DNA of 64,000 bases, taken from the NCBI GenBank assembly GCA_002783405.1, contig PFGG01000064.1, positions 250,200 through 314,199 of the forward strand, in the 5' to 3' direction. Of this stretch, positions 34,306 to 43,512 are shown one piece after another. The stretch's first letter is position 1. Each line of letters begins with the position of its first letter. The position numbers and the translations under genes are program-made. The DNA is from a bacterium (Candidatus Blackallbacteria) CG13_big_fil_rev_8_21_14_2_50_49_14. Its GTDB lineage: Bacteria > Cyanobacteriota > Sericytochromatia > UBA7694. The notes under the pieces were generated by a model. That model searched no databases and had not been told where the DNA came from. It saw only the letters and a list, made by a program, of their open reading frames with translations.

Positions 34306-37233
34306 ATGAAAACATTCCTGCATTCCGTTTTGGCCAGCAGTTTGGTCTTGGCCAGTATCAGCGTTTTGCCCACCATGAATCCAGCCAGGGCTGCGGCTGT
34401 TACCGAATCTGTTTCTGCCATGCAGGTAGAACAATTTGTGCTGCCCAATGGATTAAAAGTCTATTTGAACCGCAAAACGGATAAGCCGCGTTTTTACGCG
34501 CAGGTCGTGATCAATGCGGGAAGCAAACAGGACCCTTCGGATGCCACAGGCATCGCACACTATCTTGAGCATATGCTGTTTAAGGGCAGCGATGAACTGG
34601 GTACCCAGAATTTTGCCAAAGAGAAGGTTTTACTGGATAAAATTACTGAACTGTATGAAAAGCATTTTCAGAGCAAAGATGAGAAACAAAGACAGGATAT
34701 TCTCAAGCAAATCAATCAGTTGACGATTGAGGCCAGTCAGTACGCCATTCCTGGAGAATTGGACAGCCTTTACTCCCGTTTGGGTGCTGAAGGCTTGAAT
34801 GCCTATACCTCCAATGAAGAAACCGTTTATTTGGTGGATATGCCCTCCAACCGGATTGAGCAGTGGGCGAAAGTAGAAAGCGAACGCTTCAAGGATCCGG
34901 TTTTCAGACTTTTTCAATCTGAATTGGAAACGGTGTATGAAGAAAAGAATATTTCCATGGATGACAAAGATGACATTCTTTGGGAAGCGGTCGCAGAAAA
35001 ACTGTATAAAAAACATCCCTATGGGCAGCAGACTACCTTGGGAACCGTTGAACACCTTAAGAATCCCTCTTTGAAAAAAATGTATGCTTTTTATCATCGC
35101 TATTATGTTCCCAACAATATGGCGTTGGTGATTACGGGAGATATTGATCTGGCAGCCACGCGCAAGCTGATTGAAAAGTATTTTGGTACATGGAAATCTG
35201 CTGCTGTTGCGCCTTTTCAGGTGCCGTCGGAAACGCCTATCAAGGGGCGTGAACAGATCGATGTCAATTACAAGGGCGAAGAAAAAGTCATGTTGGCTTT
35301 TCGAACCGTTCCCTATGGTCACCCCGATAAAGATGCCTTGGCGATGGTGGACATGTTGCTGGATTCTGGAGACTTTGGCCTGATCAAACTCAATCTGGTG
35401 CAAACGCAGAAATTGCGCGCGGCAGGGTCTTCACCCTGGATGAACCGTGATTATGGCTCTGAGCATCTCTACGCTGTTCCCCGTGAAGGACAAAGCCTTG
35501 AGGAAGCAGAAAAAATGCTGCTTGAACAACTTGAGCTTTTAAAACAGGGCCATTTTGATGAAAAGCAGATGACGGGAGTCGCCCTTGATTTTGAAATGGC
35601 GCAGAAACGCCGTTTGCAAACCAATCAAGGAAGGGCCTCTTTAATGACTGAAAGTTTTCTCAAGGGCCAATCTCTTGCCGATTTAATGAAGGCTCCCCAG
35701 CGCATGCGTCAACTCACCAAACAACAGGTGATGGAGGTGGCCCGCCGTTATTTTGGCAAAGACTATGTGGTGGGCTATCGCCACGATCAGGAATACAGTT
35801 TTCCGAAGATTCAAAAGCCCCAATTGGGAAAAATGAAACTGAGCCCCAACCAGCGCAGTGCTTTTGTCACTGCTGTTGAGGCCGTCAAACCGGCCCCGAT
35901 CCAACCCCGCTGGGTAGATTATAGCCGTGATTTTAAAATCTCCTCATTTGCACCTGGGGTCTTGTTTTATACTGCCCAGAACCCCTTCAATGATCTCTTT
36001 CAATTGAGTTTTTCCTATGACTATGGCGACAAACACCAGCCAGGTTTCTGCCAGGTGATGGATGAACTGAATTTTGCTGGCGCAGGCTCGCTGAAAGCCC
36101 CTGAAATTGCCAGACGCTTTTTTGAAATGGGCGTTAAAGCCAGTTTCAGCTGTGGTGATTATGGTTTCTCCATGAACCTGACAGGCTTGGATGAAAAACT
36201 TGAAGAGGCTGTAAAGCTTGGCGAACAGGTGCTTTGGAACGCCCAACTCGACCCCCAGCATTTTCAGGCCAAACTTGAAAATCTGATTGCCGATCGTGCC
36301 GATCAGAAAAAAGACCCCAAAGTTTTGCGCCAGGCCTTGCGCAATTATGTCCGCTTTGCTGAGCGTTCAGGCTATTTGGATCGCATGAGCGAGGCCGAGC
36401 TGAAACAACTCAGTGTTCAACGCTATCCTTTTTTCCGTGACCAATTGCGCAAACAGAATTTTAAGCTTTTCTATCTGGGGCAGTTGCCCCGTGAACAGGT
36501 CGAGCGCGTTCTGCATCAGCACCATCAGCCCCAACAGATTCAGGTCCCCCTTTTGAACCCCCGTCAGGCCCCTGAATTGAAGCTGGAAGCGCGCCATAAG
36601 CAACCCGTTAAAATTTACTTTCTGAACAACCCCAGTGTCCAGAGCCAAATTGATCTGATTATTCCTGGGGGCATGGTCAAGCCAGAAGAAATGCTGATGA
36701 CCAGTTTTTATAATGAATATATGGATGGCGGCATGGGCGCTGTGATGTTTCAAGAGGTAAGAGAATCCCGTGCCCTTGCCTATTCTACTTGGTCTTATTT
36801 CCTGCATGGCAATCGTTTGGGCGATCAGGATCAAATGCTGGGATATATTGGAACCCAAGCCGATAAATCTGTAGAGGCCTTGAAGCTCTTTATCGAGCTG
36901 ATCAAAAATCCGCCGCAATCGGCCAGCCATTTTGAACGTGCTTACCGTGCACTTGAAAATCGTTACCGCACGGAAGTGATTGACTATACTACTGTTTTGG
37001 GGCGCTTTCAATATTGGTCAGATTTGGGCCTGGATAAGGATCCCCGACCCGAAGAGTTTGCCCGTCTCAGCAAGGTGAAACTGGAGGATCTTTTCTCCTT
37101 TGTCAAAACCAAGATTGCCTCACAGCCCCTGACGTTCACGCTGGTGGGTGATAAATCCAAAATCGATATGGCGGCCCTGCAAAAATTGGCTGAAATTGAA
37201 GAAGTGCAAGTGAGCCAAATCTTCAAAGATTAA
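34306..37233 (+). CDS. Secreted M16 (insulinase/pitrilysin-type) zinc protease, two-domain
   Basis: The 975-residue protein has a signal peptide ending near ARAAA (about residue 31). The inverted zinc motif HYLEH (H85, E88, H89) is followed by GLNAYTSNEETVY and the distal glutamate in SELETVYEEKN, so the first M16 domain is active. An insert of about 50 charged residues between these motifs (TELYEKHFQSKDEKQRQDIL) and the phrase LDSLYSRLGAEG mark the large periplasmic subfamily. The second half (from about 540, NDLFQLSFSYDYGD onward) is the inactive partner domain with SRALAYSTWSYF. These enzymes degrade peptides in the periplasm. The gene stands alone between a promoter and a terminator. Confidence 0.88.
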   Translation: MKTFLHSVLASSLVLASISVLPTMNPARAAAVTESVSAMQVEQFVLPNGLKVYLNRKTDKPRFYAQVVINAGSKQDPSDATGIAHYLEHMLFKGSDELGTQNFAKEKVLLDKITELYEKHFQSKDEKQRQDILKQINQLTIEASQYAIPGELDSLYSRLGAEGLNAYTSNEETVYLVDMPSNRIEQWAKVESERFKDPVFRLFQSELETVYEEKNISMDDKDDILWEAVAEKLYKKHPYGQQTTLGTVEHLKNPSLKKMYAFYHRYYVPNNMALVITGDIDLAATRKLIEKYFGTWKSAAVAPFQVPSETPIKGREQIDVNYKGEEKVMLAFRTVPYGHPDKDALAMVDMLLDSGDFGLIKLNLVQTQKLRAAGSSPWMNRDYGSEHLYAVPREGQSLEEAEKMLLEQLELLKQGHFDEKQMTGVALDFEMAQKRRLQTNQGRASLMTESFLKGQSLADLMKAPQRMRQLTKQQVMEVARRYFGKDYVVGYRHDQEYSFPKIQKPQLGKMKLSPNQRSAFVTAVEAVKPAPIQPRWVDYSRDFKISSFAPGVLFYTAQNPFNDLFQLSFSYDYGDKHQPGFCQVMDELNFAGAGSLKAPEIARRFFEMGVKASFSCGDYGFSMNLTGLDEKLEEAVKLGEQVLWNAQLDPQHFQAKLENLIADRADQKKDPKVLRQALRNYVRFAERSGYLDRMSEAELKQLSVQRYPFFRDQLRKQNFKLFYLGQLPREQVERVLHQHHQPQQIQVPLLNPRQAPELKLEARHKQPVKIYFLNNPSVQSQIDLIIPGGMVKPEEMLMTSFYNEYMDGGMGAVMFQEVRESRALAYSTWSYFLHGNRLGDQDQMLGYIGTQADKSVEALKLFIELIKNPPQSASHFERAYRALENRYRTEVIDYTTVLGRFQYWSDLGLDKDPRPEEFARLSKVKLEDLFSFVKTKIASQPLTFTLVGDKSKIDMAALQKLAEIEEVQVSQIFKD

Positions 37234-37248
37234 TTGAATGGACTCAAG

Positions 37249-37280
37249 AAAGGTGAAGGCTTTGGCTTTCACCTTTTTTT
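37249..37280. terminator. Intrinsic terminator after the M16 gene
   Basis: AAAGGTGAAGGC, a TTTG loop and GCTTTCACCTTT form a twelve-base stem with one G-T pair, ending in a T-run on the + strand. It lies just past the M16 stop and before the convergent small membrane gene. Confidence 0.85.
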
Positions 37281-37287
37281 AATGTCT

Positions 37288-37605
37288 TTAGGTATCTTCA
37301 GATTGACGGGGATCGACGGCCGGTACATCGAGATAGAGATGTTCAAGCCGTGAGCGCCAGAGTTCGATTTCCTCATTGGCGGTTTGGGGCAGAATATTCG
37401 CTTTTTGTTCAATGGCAGGCAGGTCGTCTTCGTAAATTTCAATGATGGTTTCCTGTTTGCGGTAGCGTCCGGTGATCAGCCAAGTAAATCCTGCCACCAG
37501 GCTCATGGTAATCAGAAAAGCGAAAAAATTTAACCAACCAGTATGCCCGGCAGGTGTTGAGGACAGAGTTTGAGAAGCTACCTGTGAAGACAGAGATTCG
37601 ACCAT
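37288..37605 (-). CDS. Small single-pass membrane protein
   Basis: I prefer ATG 37605 (105 residues) to the in-frame ATG at 37638, because GGAG precedes the former and nothing precedes the latter. After a Ser/Thr-rich N-terminus a single hydrophobic helix (about 25-45, FFAFLITMSLVAGFTWLI) leads to a charged cytoplasmic tail with IIEIYEDDLPAIEQKA. No family is recognised. It could be a small regulator or assembly factor. It converges on the M16 protease but shares no operon. Confidence 0.6.
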   Translation of the reverse strand: MVESLSSQVASQTLSSTPAGHTGWLNFFAFLITMSLVAGFTWLITGRYRKQETIIEIYEDDLPAIEQKANILPQTANEEIELWRSRLEHLYLDVPAVDPRQSEDT

Positions 37606-37759
37606 TGTCGTATGACTCCAGGGGAGGATACAAACCATTATATGTGATGGAAGTACTTTTGCGTATACTGGAAACGAAAAAAAGCTTGAAATCTCAGGCC
37701 TGTTCTGAGCCTACTTGGGGCAATTGATGGAAAATTCAGCTTGGCTGATTGGCTTAAGG

Positions 37760-37765
37760 TATAAT
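37760..37765 (+). promoter_or_regulatory. -10 box of the AAA ATPase operon
   Basis: A consensus TATAAT lies in the small palindrome GGTATAATACC, 32 bases before the AAA ATPase ATG. No convincing -35 is visible at 16-18 bases upstream, so an activator may be needed. Confidence 0.5.
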
Positions 37766-37797
37766 ACCTGCACGATCTTGCCCAAGGATACTGCCAA

Positions 37798-38784
37798 ATG
37801 GAAACCATGAAGATTCAGGGAGTCGAATTACTGCTCTCCCAAGCAACCACCATGAACCTGAGCTGGGTGGGAAATCAAGAAGTAAAACGCCAATTGGAAG
37901 CTGCCTGGCTCATTCTTTCGAACCAGGATTTGCCCATGAGTCCCCGAATTATTGGGAAACCGGGAATTGGCAAAACCACGCTGGCCTACTGTGTGGCCCA
38001 GGAAATGGCTGATGAAGTTTATATTTTTCAGTGCACAGTGGATACCCGGCCTGAAGATCTGTTGATTACCCCTGTGATTGCAGAAAACCAAAAGATTCGT
38101 TACCATGCCAGCCCTTTGGTAACTGCCATGTTACGGGGCGGGATCTGCATTTTGGATGAAGGCAATCGTATGGGGGAAAAGTCCTGGGCTTCCCTGGCCC
38201 CCTTGCTGGACATGCGCCGCTATGTGGAGAGTATTATTGCAGGCATTAAAATTCCTGCGCATCCGGAATTTCGTCTGGCTGTGACCATGAATGAGGATGC
38301 GAGCACCTTTGATGTGCCTGATTATATCCAATCCCGACTTCAACCCCAGATCGAAGTGGGTTTTCCCTCTCGCGATGAAGAAATGGCGATCCTGGAATCG
38401 AACTTGCCTGAAGCGCCCACCGATGTGCTGACGGTCATCAGTGAGTTTTTGCAGCGTTCTCATCAACAAAACAAACCCTATACCACCCGCGATGGGGTCA
38501 ATATGGCCCGCTATGCGCTCAAGCTTTTGCACTTGGGTCAAATTTCTCAAACAGAAGCGATTCAGCAGGCTGTCGTACAAACCTTGGATGCCGCCGCACT
38601 TTCCTTTTTTCTTGAAAAAAAAGCAGAAGCCAACGAATCGGTGATCAACCGCTTGCAGGAAATTTTGCTTTTGGGGTCTCCGCTGGCTTCTAGCCAAGAG
38701 GATTTTTCCCCGCTCGATGAATTTGATGATGATGTTGACCTCGCGGATTTTGCCGACGAGGAAGATGATCTTGAAGAGAGCTGA
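37798..38784 (+). CDS. MoxR-like AAA+ ATPase
   Basis: The 328-residue protein has Walker A IGKPGIGKTTLA (near residue 60), Walker B GGICILDEGNRM, sensor 1 LAVTMNEDAST and an arginine-finger region FDVPDYIQSRLQP. These spacings match the MoxR/dynein-related AAA_5 group, chaperone ATPases that assemble or insert cofactors into partner proteins. AAGGA is nine bases before the ATG. A very acidic tail (DEFDDDVDLADFADEEDD) may mediate partner binding. The usual MoxR partner with a von Willebrand A domain is absent. Instead a TraB/DUF5682-like protein overlaps the stop codon (TGATG). Confidence 0.82.
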   Translation: METMKIQGVELLLSQATTMNLSWVGNQEVKRQLEAAWLILSNQDLPMSPRIIGKPGIGKTTLAYCVAQEMADEVYIFQCTVDTRPEDLLITPVIAENQKIRYHASPLVTAMLRGGICILDEGNRMGEKSWASLAPLLDMRRYVESIIAGIKIPAHPEFRLAVTMNEDASTFDVPDYIQSRLQPQIEVGFPSRDEEMAILESNLPEAPTDVLTVISEFLQRSHQQNKPYTTRDGVNMARYALKLLHLGQISQTEAIQQAVVQTLDAAALSFFLEKKAEANESVINRLQEILLLGSPLASSQEDFSPLDEFDDDVDLADFADEEDDLEES

Positions 38785-40607
38785 TGTCCTTACTTCAGTT
38801 CGGCAATATTACCTGTATACCCTCTTTTCATAACAGCTTGCAGTTTGCGAGGGAAGTCAGAAAGGCGTTTCAAACCCTTTTGCCGGATATTGTCGCGATT
38901 GAACTGCCTGATATCTATACTTCAGACATTCTTCAGGCGGTAGAACGCCTGCCACGCCTTTCGCTGCTTTGCATCAGCCAACAGGAGGGGATTTACAGTT
39001 ATTTGCCTGTTTTTCCCAATGATTCGATGATTGAAGGTATTCGTCTGGCCCGCGAAAATCATTTGCCTTTGGCCCTGATCGATCTGGCTGTTGAAAATTA
39101 TACGCCGGCAATGATTCCCTTTGCGGCTCCCGATGATGAGGCTATTGGGCCTCTGGGGCTGGAAAGCTATTATCAGACGGTCTTGCCCTATCTTCCTGTT
39201 TCTGGCCCAGCAGGCCCTGATTATCTGCGTGAAGAACATATGGCTGCCCGTTTGCACCATCTTTCCACCCGCTATCAAAAAATTCTGTTTATCTGTGGTA
39301 TGAACCATTGGGAGTCGATCAAAAGCCTGCTTGCGAAAAATCACCGCAAGTTTCATGCCCATCAACTGGAAGGGGTGGCTTCACCGTTTTTGGCGAAATT
39401 GGGCCCGAAAGCCCGCTATGCCCTGCTTGAAGAAATTCCCTATCTGGTCTTGCATTTCGAACTTTCCCGTCGCTTTGGCCTGCCCTATGTCCGCAACAGC
39501 CTATTGCGTAAATTGCTATTAGAAGCCCGTGAGGCACCCGTTTTTGAGGAAGAGGGGTATACCCTGCGGGAATTGCAGAATATTCTGCGTTATGCCTCTC
39601 GTTTGGCTTTAACAGATAAACGTATCAGCCCAGACCTATACAATTTACTTTTGGCCTGTAAACAAACCTTGGGAGATGATTTTGCGATTGAGGTCATGGA
39701 TCGCGCCTTGGCTTATCCCTATGAAGACGATGCCGAATTGCCTGAAATAGAATTTGATCCTGAAACTGCAAGTTTCTTAATGGGCATGCGCAGTATTACC
39801 TTGCAGAGACGCTTGCCTCCTCCGATTGCTTCCCCAAAGGGCAAAGACTGGATTGACCTTAAAATTGTGCGCAAAAAAACAGCTGAACTGCCCCAAGGCT
39901 ATCAGCCCTTTTGGTTTTTCTTCGGATTTTTCTCGCATATACCTGAAGATATGATTCTGGAGGGCTTTATTGAGCGTTTGGGCGATAAACTGGCCTCTCA
40001 GGATGCCTCTACAGAGGTGCGGGTTCAAGAATTTAAAGGCAGTTTTTTAGATGGCATTGCCATGCGGGAAACGATTCGAGCCCACCATTTGGGCAAACTC
40101 TACGTCAAGGAAGAAAAAACGCGCTTGCTGCCCTTGGGGGCTTGGATTATGGTCTTTGATGAGGATTTGAGTGAAGAAAAATATCCTTGGATGATGTCGC
40201 TGTCTGCAGAACATCACAATGAATCTGATATTGCTTTTTATGCCAGCAATCCAGCCCTGCATCCTGTCACACGTGAAATTATCCGGGCCAAATATGGGGC
40301 CATGCTGGCATTTAAACCAGCTTTGCCCGCTGAGCAGAAATTGGGGTGGGATGCGCTGGATGTAGATGAGCAATTGCGCAAAGAGCAGTTGTTGCGTTTG
40401 GCGATAACACATAGCCCACGGCCTGGGGTGCTCTATTTGGCAAATCAGCCCCCCGATGATTATTTTTATGAATTGGCGCGCTACCGGGGAAAAGAACTCT
40501 ATTTTTTACCCATCAGCCGTATTTCACAGCGACATTTAAAGCGTATTCAGCAGTTTCATTTGCTCAGTCGTCGGGAGGTTCGTAAAATTGCCGATGACTA
40601 TATCTAA
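38784..40607 (+). CDS. TraB/DUF5682-like protein paired with the AAA ATPase
   Basis: The 607-residue soluble protein starts inside the AAA stop (TGATG). Its N-terminus, ITCIPSFHNSLQFAREV then LPDIVAIELPDIYT, and the later HMAARLHHLSTRYQ plus ILFICGMNHWESI resemble the TraB/ChaN (TIKI-like) and DUF5682 pattern: a conserved acidic residue after a beta strand and a GxxH motif. DUF5682 genes are known to sit with MoxR ATPases. The rest is not recognised; it includes a WFFFGFFSHIPEDMI segment and a basic C-terminus. A hydrolase or effector activated by the AAA ATPase is possible. The next gene starts inside its last codons. Confidence 0.5.
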   Translation: MSLLQFGNITCIPSFHNSLQFAREVRKAFQTLLPDIVAIELPDIYTSDILQAVERLPRLSLLCISQQEGIYSYLPVFPNDSMIEGIRLARENHLPLALIDLAVENYTPAMIPFAAPDDEAIGPLGLESYYQTVLPYLPVSGPAGPDYLREEHMAARLHHLSTRYQKILFICGMNHWESIKSLLAKNHRKFHAHQLEGVASPFLAKLGPKARYALLEEIPYLVLHFELSRRFGLPYVRNSLLRKLLLEAREAPVFEEEGYTLRELQNILRYASRLALTDKRISPDLYNLLLACKQTLGDDFAIEVMDRALAYPYEDDAELPEIEFDPETASFLMGMRSITLQRRLPPPIASPKGKDWIDLKIVRKKTAELPQGYQPFWFFFGFFSHIPEDMILEGFIERLGDKLASQDASTEVRVQEFKGSFLDGIAMRETIRAHHLGKLYVKEEKTRLLPLGAWIMVFDEDLSEEKYPWMMSLSAEHHNESDIAFYASNPALHPVTREIIRAKYGAMLAFKPALPAEQKLGWDALDVDEQLRKEQLLRLAITHSPRPGVLYLANQPPDDYFYELARYRGKELYFLPISRISQRHLKRIQQFHLLSRREVRKIADDYI

Positions 40608-41880
40608 AAAATGGAAGCGGGCTGGGCTGTTTTTCTTGAGTTTGAATCTCTTGATTCAACCTGTGCAGGCCCAATCCGCCCAAGTTATTCTGGATGAAAT
40701 GCAAAAAGCGCTTGAACTCTCTCAACCGCAACTGCAATTTACACGCAATGCCCCTGCCCCTGTTCAGAGTTTTGTGCCTGAAGGCAAAATTCTAAAGGCC
40801 TATACGCTGGGGGCAGGGGATGGACTTGAAATATCACTTTGGAATCACCATCTCCAGTTACAGTACAGTTTAACCGTCTCGCCCCAGGGGCAATTGATGA
40901 TTCCTAAATTGGGAGTTCTACAGGTTCAGGGCTTATCACCCGAACAGGTTGCTGCCAAAATTCAAACGCTTTTACGCCATAATTACAAGGATGCTGTTCA
41001 GGTCTCTGTGGTTTTAAGTCGGGTCAGAACCGTTCAGGTTTTGGTCACAGGCTATGTTCAAAATCCAGGTTTTTACCAGATTCCCTGGGGCACCCGTTTA
41101 ATTGAGGTTTTGCGCCGCGCTGGCGGCGTGCAGGATCAGGGCTCGATACGCCATGTGCGCTTCCGACACGGCGAGCAGGAGCGCGAATTGGATTTGTTTC
41201 GCTTTCATTTTGATGGGCTTTTGGCGGATAATCCCCTTTTAGAAGGCCAAGAAAGCATCCATATCCCTGTCGTAAAAAATCGAATTGCTTTAACAGGACA
41301 GTTTTACCGGCCGGGTCAATATGAATTGATGCCCGGTGAAAATCTTCAGGATTTGGTGCTGTTGGCTGGAGGGGCCAAGCCGGGGGGCGATCCGCAGGGT
41401 TTGTTACGCTGGCCCAAGGGCTTGGCGGGTTCGAAACTTCCGCTTGAAACCCTGAGCCTGGAACAGGTTTATACGCCGCAGAATGGCGATATCCTACACT
41501 TGCCCTTGCGCAAATTGCCCCAAGAGGAAAAGAACCTCACGATTTATGGGCAGGTGCAACAACCGGGTGTTCAGGCCTACCGTCGCGGCATGAATGTGCA
41601 GGATTGTCTGCGTTTGGCAGGCGGGCCGCTGCCTACAGCAAATCTCAGTGGGGTGCAAATCAGCCGTATGACCCCCCAAGGTCGAACCGTGCTGACCTTG
41701 GACCTTCAGGCCTGGATGCAAGGGCAGAATCATGATGGCGAGACTGAGATTCTGCCAGGAGATATTCTCTTCATTCCTGAAGCCTTTCTTTCGGTGCGGA
41801 ATATTATGGAATTGACCACCCTGGTGGTAGGGGCCTTGGGGATTGTCAGCGTGGTGATGAACTTGAGCAGGGGCCAGTAA
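40588..41880 (+). CDS. Wza-like polysaccharide export protein with SLBB domains
   Basis: The frame may start at TTG 40588 (nine bases after GGGAGG) or ATG 40594, both inside the previous gene. A signal peptide ends near PVQAQ. The Poly_export signature follows: YTLGAGDGLEISLWNH, LTVSPQGQLMIPKLG and LSPEQVAAKIQTLL. Three SLBB-like repeats are visible, VLVTGYVQNPGFYQIPWG, ALTGQFYRPGQYELMPG and TIYGQVQQPGVQAYRRGM. A hydrophobic helix closes the protein (about 405-425). Wza-type proteins form the outer-membrane channel for capsule or exopolysaccharide. The next gene, overlapping by TAATG, is the matching chain-length regulator. Confidence 0.85.
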   Translation: MPMTISKKWKRAGLFFLSLNLLIQPVQAQSAQVILDEMQKALELSQPQLQFTRNAPAPVQSFVPEGKILKAYTLGAGDGLEISLWNHHLQLQYSLTVSPQGQLMIPKLGVLQVQGLSPEQVAAKIQTLLRHNYKDAVQVSVVLSRVRTVQVLVTGYVQNPGFYQIPWGTRLIEVLRRAGGVQDQGSIRHVRFRHGEQERELDLFRFHFDGLLADNPLLEGQESIHIPVVKNRIALTGQFYRPGQYELMPGENLQDLVLLAGGAKPGGDPQGLLRWPKGLAGSKLPLETLSLEQVYTPQNGDILHLPLRKLPQEEKNLTIYGQVQQPGVQAYRRGMNVQDCLRLAGGPLPTANLSGVQISRMTPQGRTVLTLDLQAWMQGQNHDGETEILPGDILFIPEAFLSVRNIMELTTLVVGALGIVSVVMNLSRGQ

Positions 41881-43079
41881 TGCGAAAGCTGAGTTTTCTG
41901 ACGTTTCTGCGACGTTACCTGCTGTTTATTGTGTTGACAGGGCTGATGGGGACAGTTTTCAGCTTTTTTGCCGTGCGCTGGGCTGTTGTGCCGATTTATC
42001 AGGCCCGCACCAGTCTGCTGATTCTGCCTGCTCAGCAAAGTGGCAATCTGAGCCCCATGCTCTCTCAATTGGAATCTCAATTGGAATATTTAGGCCCTTT
42101 ACAGTCTGTGCTTTCTGGAAAACGTTTCAATTCTTCCTTAAAAGACATGATCAGTATTCTGCGGAGCCGAACCCTGGCTGAGCAGGTGGCAGCAGAAATT
42201 CCACTCAAGGATTTGCCCGAAGTTAAAAAAGAAATGCGCAAACACAAAAAGGCAGATCCGCATCGCACCTTGATCAACTGGCTGATTAAACAACTTGAAA
42301 TTCAACCGCCAGACAGCAAAGAGGGAACCTTGCGACTTCAGATCAAACTCAGTGATCCCCAATTGGTGGCGAAACTAACCAATACCTATATCCAAAAATT
42401 GGAAATTTATTTGTTTCAGTTGCTGGGGCAGGATTCAGATTTACATCAAAAATACCTTGCCAAACAGCTCAGCCGTATGGGGCAAGATTTACAAACCATA
42501 GAAGATGAAATGTTGCGTTTTCAGAAAAAAAACCGCCTGGTCTCCTTAAATGATGAAGTCAAGCAAATGATTACCCAATTGGCAGAATTGGAAGCCGAAG
42601 AGCTGACTGCGCAATCTGCTTTGAAAGAAAGTCAGGCCAAACTGGCCCGGCTCAGTTCTCAATCCACAGAATTAAACAGCAATTGGTCAGAAGTCGCCAA
42701 TCAATTGGAATTGAGTGCTGCAGGCCTGAGAGAACGAAAGGCAGAAATCCATCGCTCCCGCCAGCGCTACGAAAGACTTTTAAGTGCCTTGCCGCTTCAG
42801 GCGCTTGAATTGGCCCGTTTAGAAAGGCGTTTGGCTTTGAAAAATCAACTTTTTGTTTTGCTCAGCCAGCAACAGCAAGCTGCCCAACTTGAAGCCGCCC
42901 GCCAATCTCCCTTGTTTAAGATTTTAGACCCGGCTTTACCCGCAGATGAACCGATTTTTCCGGTCATGCCAGTGGTTCTTGCCATATCTGGTATCATATC
43001 TATAAGCATGGGGGGAATCCTCTCTCTGTTGCATTATGCTGCGAACGCATCCAAGGAGCTAAATCATGCTGAAACGTAG
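41880..43079 (+). CDS. Wzz/Wzc-like polysaccharide co-polymerase without a kinase domain
   Basis: The 399-residue protein has transmembrane helices near 14-34 and 365-388 that bracket a long periplasmic part with coiled coils (TQLAELEAEELTAQSALKES and later). The N-terminal FFAVRWAVVPIYQARTSLLI is typical of Wzz domains. It ends right after the second helix, so it lacks the tyrosine-kinase domain of Wzc, and no separate BY-kinase is seen in the window. It controls polymer length and links to the exporter encoded by the previous gene. The 3' end overlaps the lipoprotein gene by 14 bases. Confidence 0.82.
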   Translation: MRKLSFLTFLRRYLLFIVLTGLMGTVFSFFAVRWAVVPIYQARTSLLILPAQQSGNLSPMLSQLESQLEYLGPLQSVLSGKRFNSSLKDMISILRSRTLAEQVAAEIPLKDLPEVKKEMRKHKKADPHRTLINWLIKQLEIQPPDSKEGTLRLQIKLSDPQLVAKLTNTYIQKLEIYLFQLLGQDSDLHQKYLAKQLSRMGQDLQTIEDEMLRFQKKNRLVSLNDEVKQMITQLAELEAEELTAQSALKESQAKLARLSSQSTELNSNWSEVANQLELSAAGLRERKAEIHRSRQRYERLLSALPLQALELARLERRLALKNQLFVLLSQQQQAAQLEAARQSPLFKILDPALPADEPIFPVMPVVLAISGIISISMGGILSLLHYAANASKELNHAET

Positions 43080-43509
43080 ACTGTTCCTGGCGATTTTACT
43101 TGCCCTTCTGATGATTGGCTGCGCCCAAAAAGGCAAAGGTCTTTCCCCTGAAGAGCAAAAATATTATCAGGAACTGAATCAGGCGCAAGAACAGTTGGAA
43201 TTGGTTCATTCCTTTGTGGATTCAAGTAAAATCAGCAAAGCACGCTATGTGATGAAGTTGGATGAAGTCCGCCCAGTAACCCAACGGGTTTTGGCGAAAT
43301 ATCAATCTTCTCCCTTGGCTGAGCGCGAGTCCTATCGTGCGCTTTTGCGTGCCTATGAAAGCTATTTGGTGGCACGAAAAATGTGGGAAGAAGACAAAGG
43401 CATGGCGCTTGTCAATGAACGCATGGCAGAAGGTGCTTTGTGGCTCAAAAAAGCGGATACTTTTCTGAAGCAGGAAAAGAAAGGCCTTGAACCTGGAGAA
43501 GAAAAATAG
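43066..43509 (+). CDS. Small lipoprotein of the export operon
   Basis: The 147-residue product has a clear lipobox LLMIGC (Cys19) after a basic start. The mature part is helical and charged, with no known domain, and resembles a short helical hairpin (QELNQAQEQLELVHSF and YESYLVARKMWEED). It starts inside the co-polymerase gene and ends three bases before HMG-CoA lyase, so it is transcribed with both. A role as an accessory of polysaccharide export is inferred from position only. Confidence 0.75.
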   Translation: MLKRRLFLAILLALLMIGCAQKGKGLSPEEQKYYQELNQAQEQLELVHSFVDSSKISKARYVMKLDEVRPVTQRVLAKYQSSPLAERESYRALLRAYESYLVARKMWEEDKGMALVNERMAEGALWLKKADTFLKQEKKGLEPGEEK

Positions 43510-43512
43510 TCA

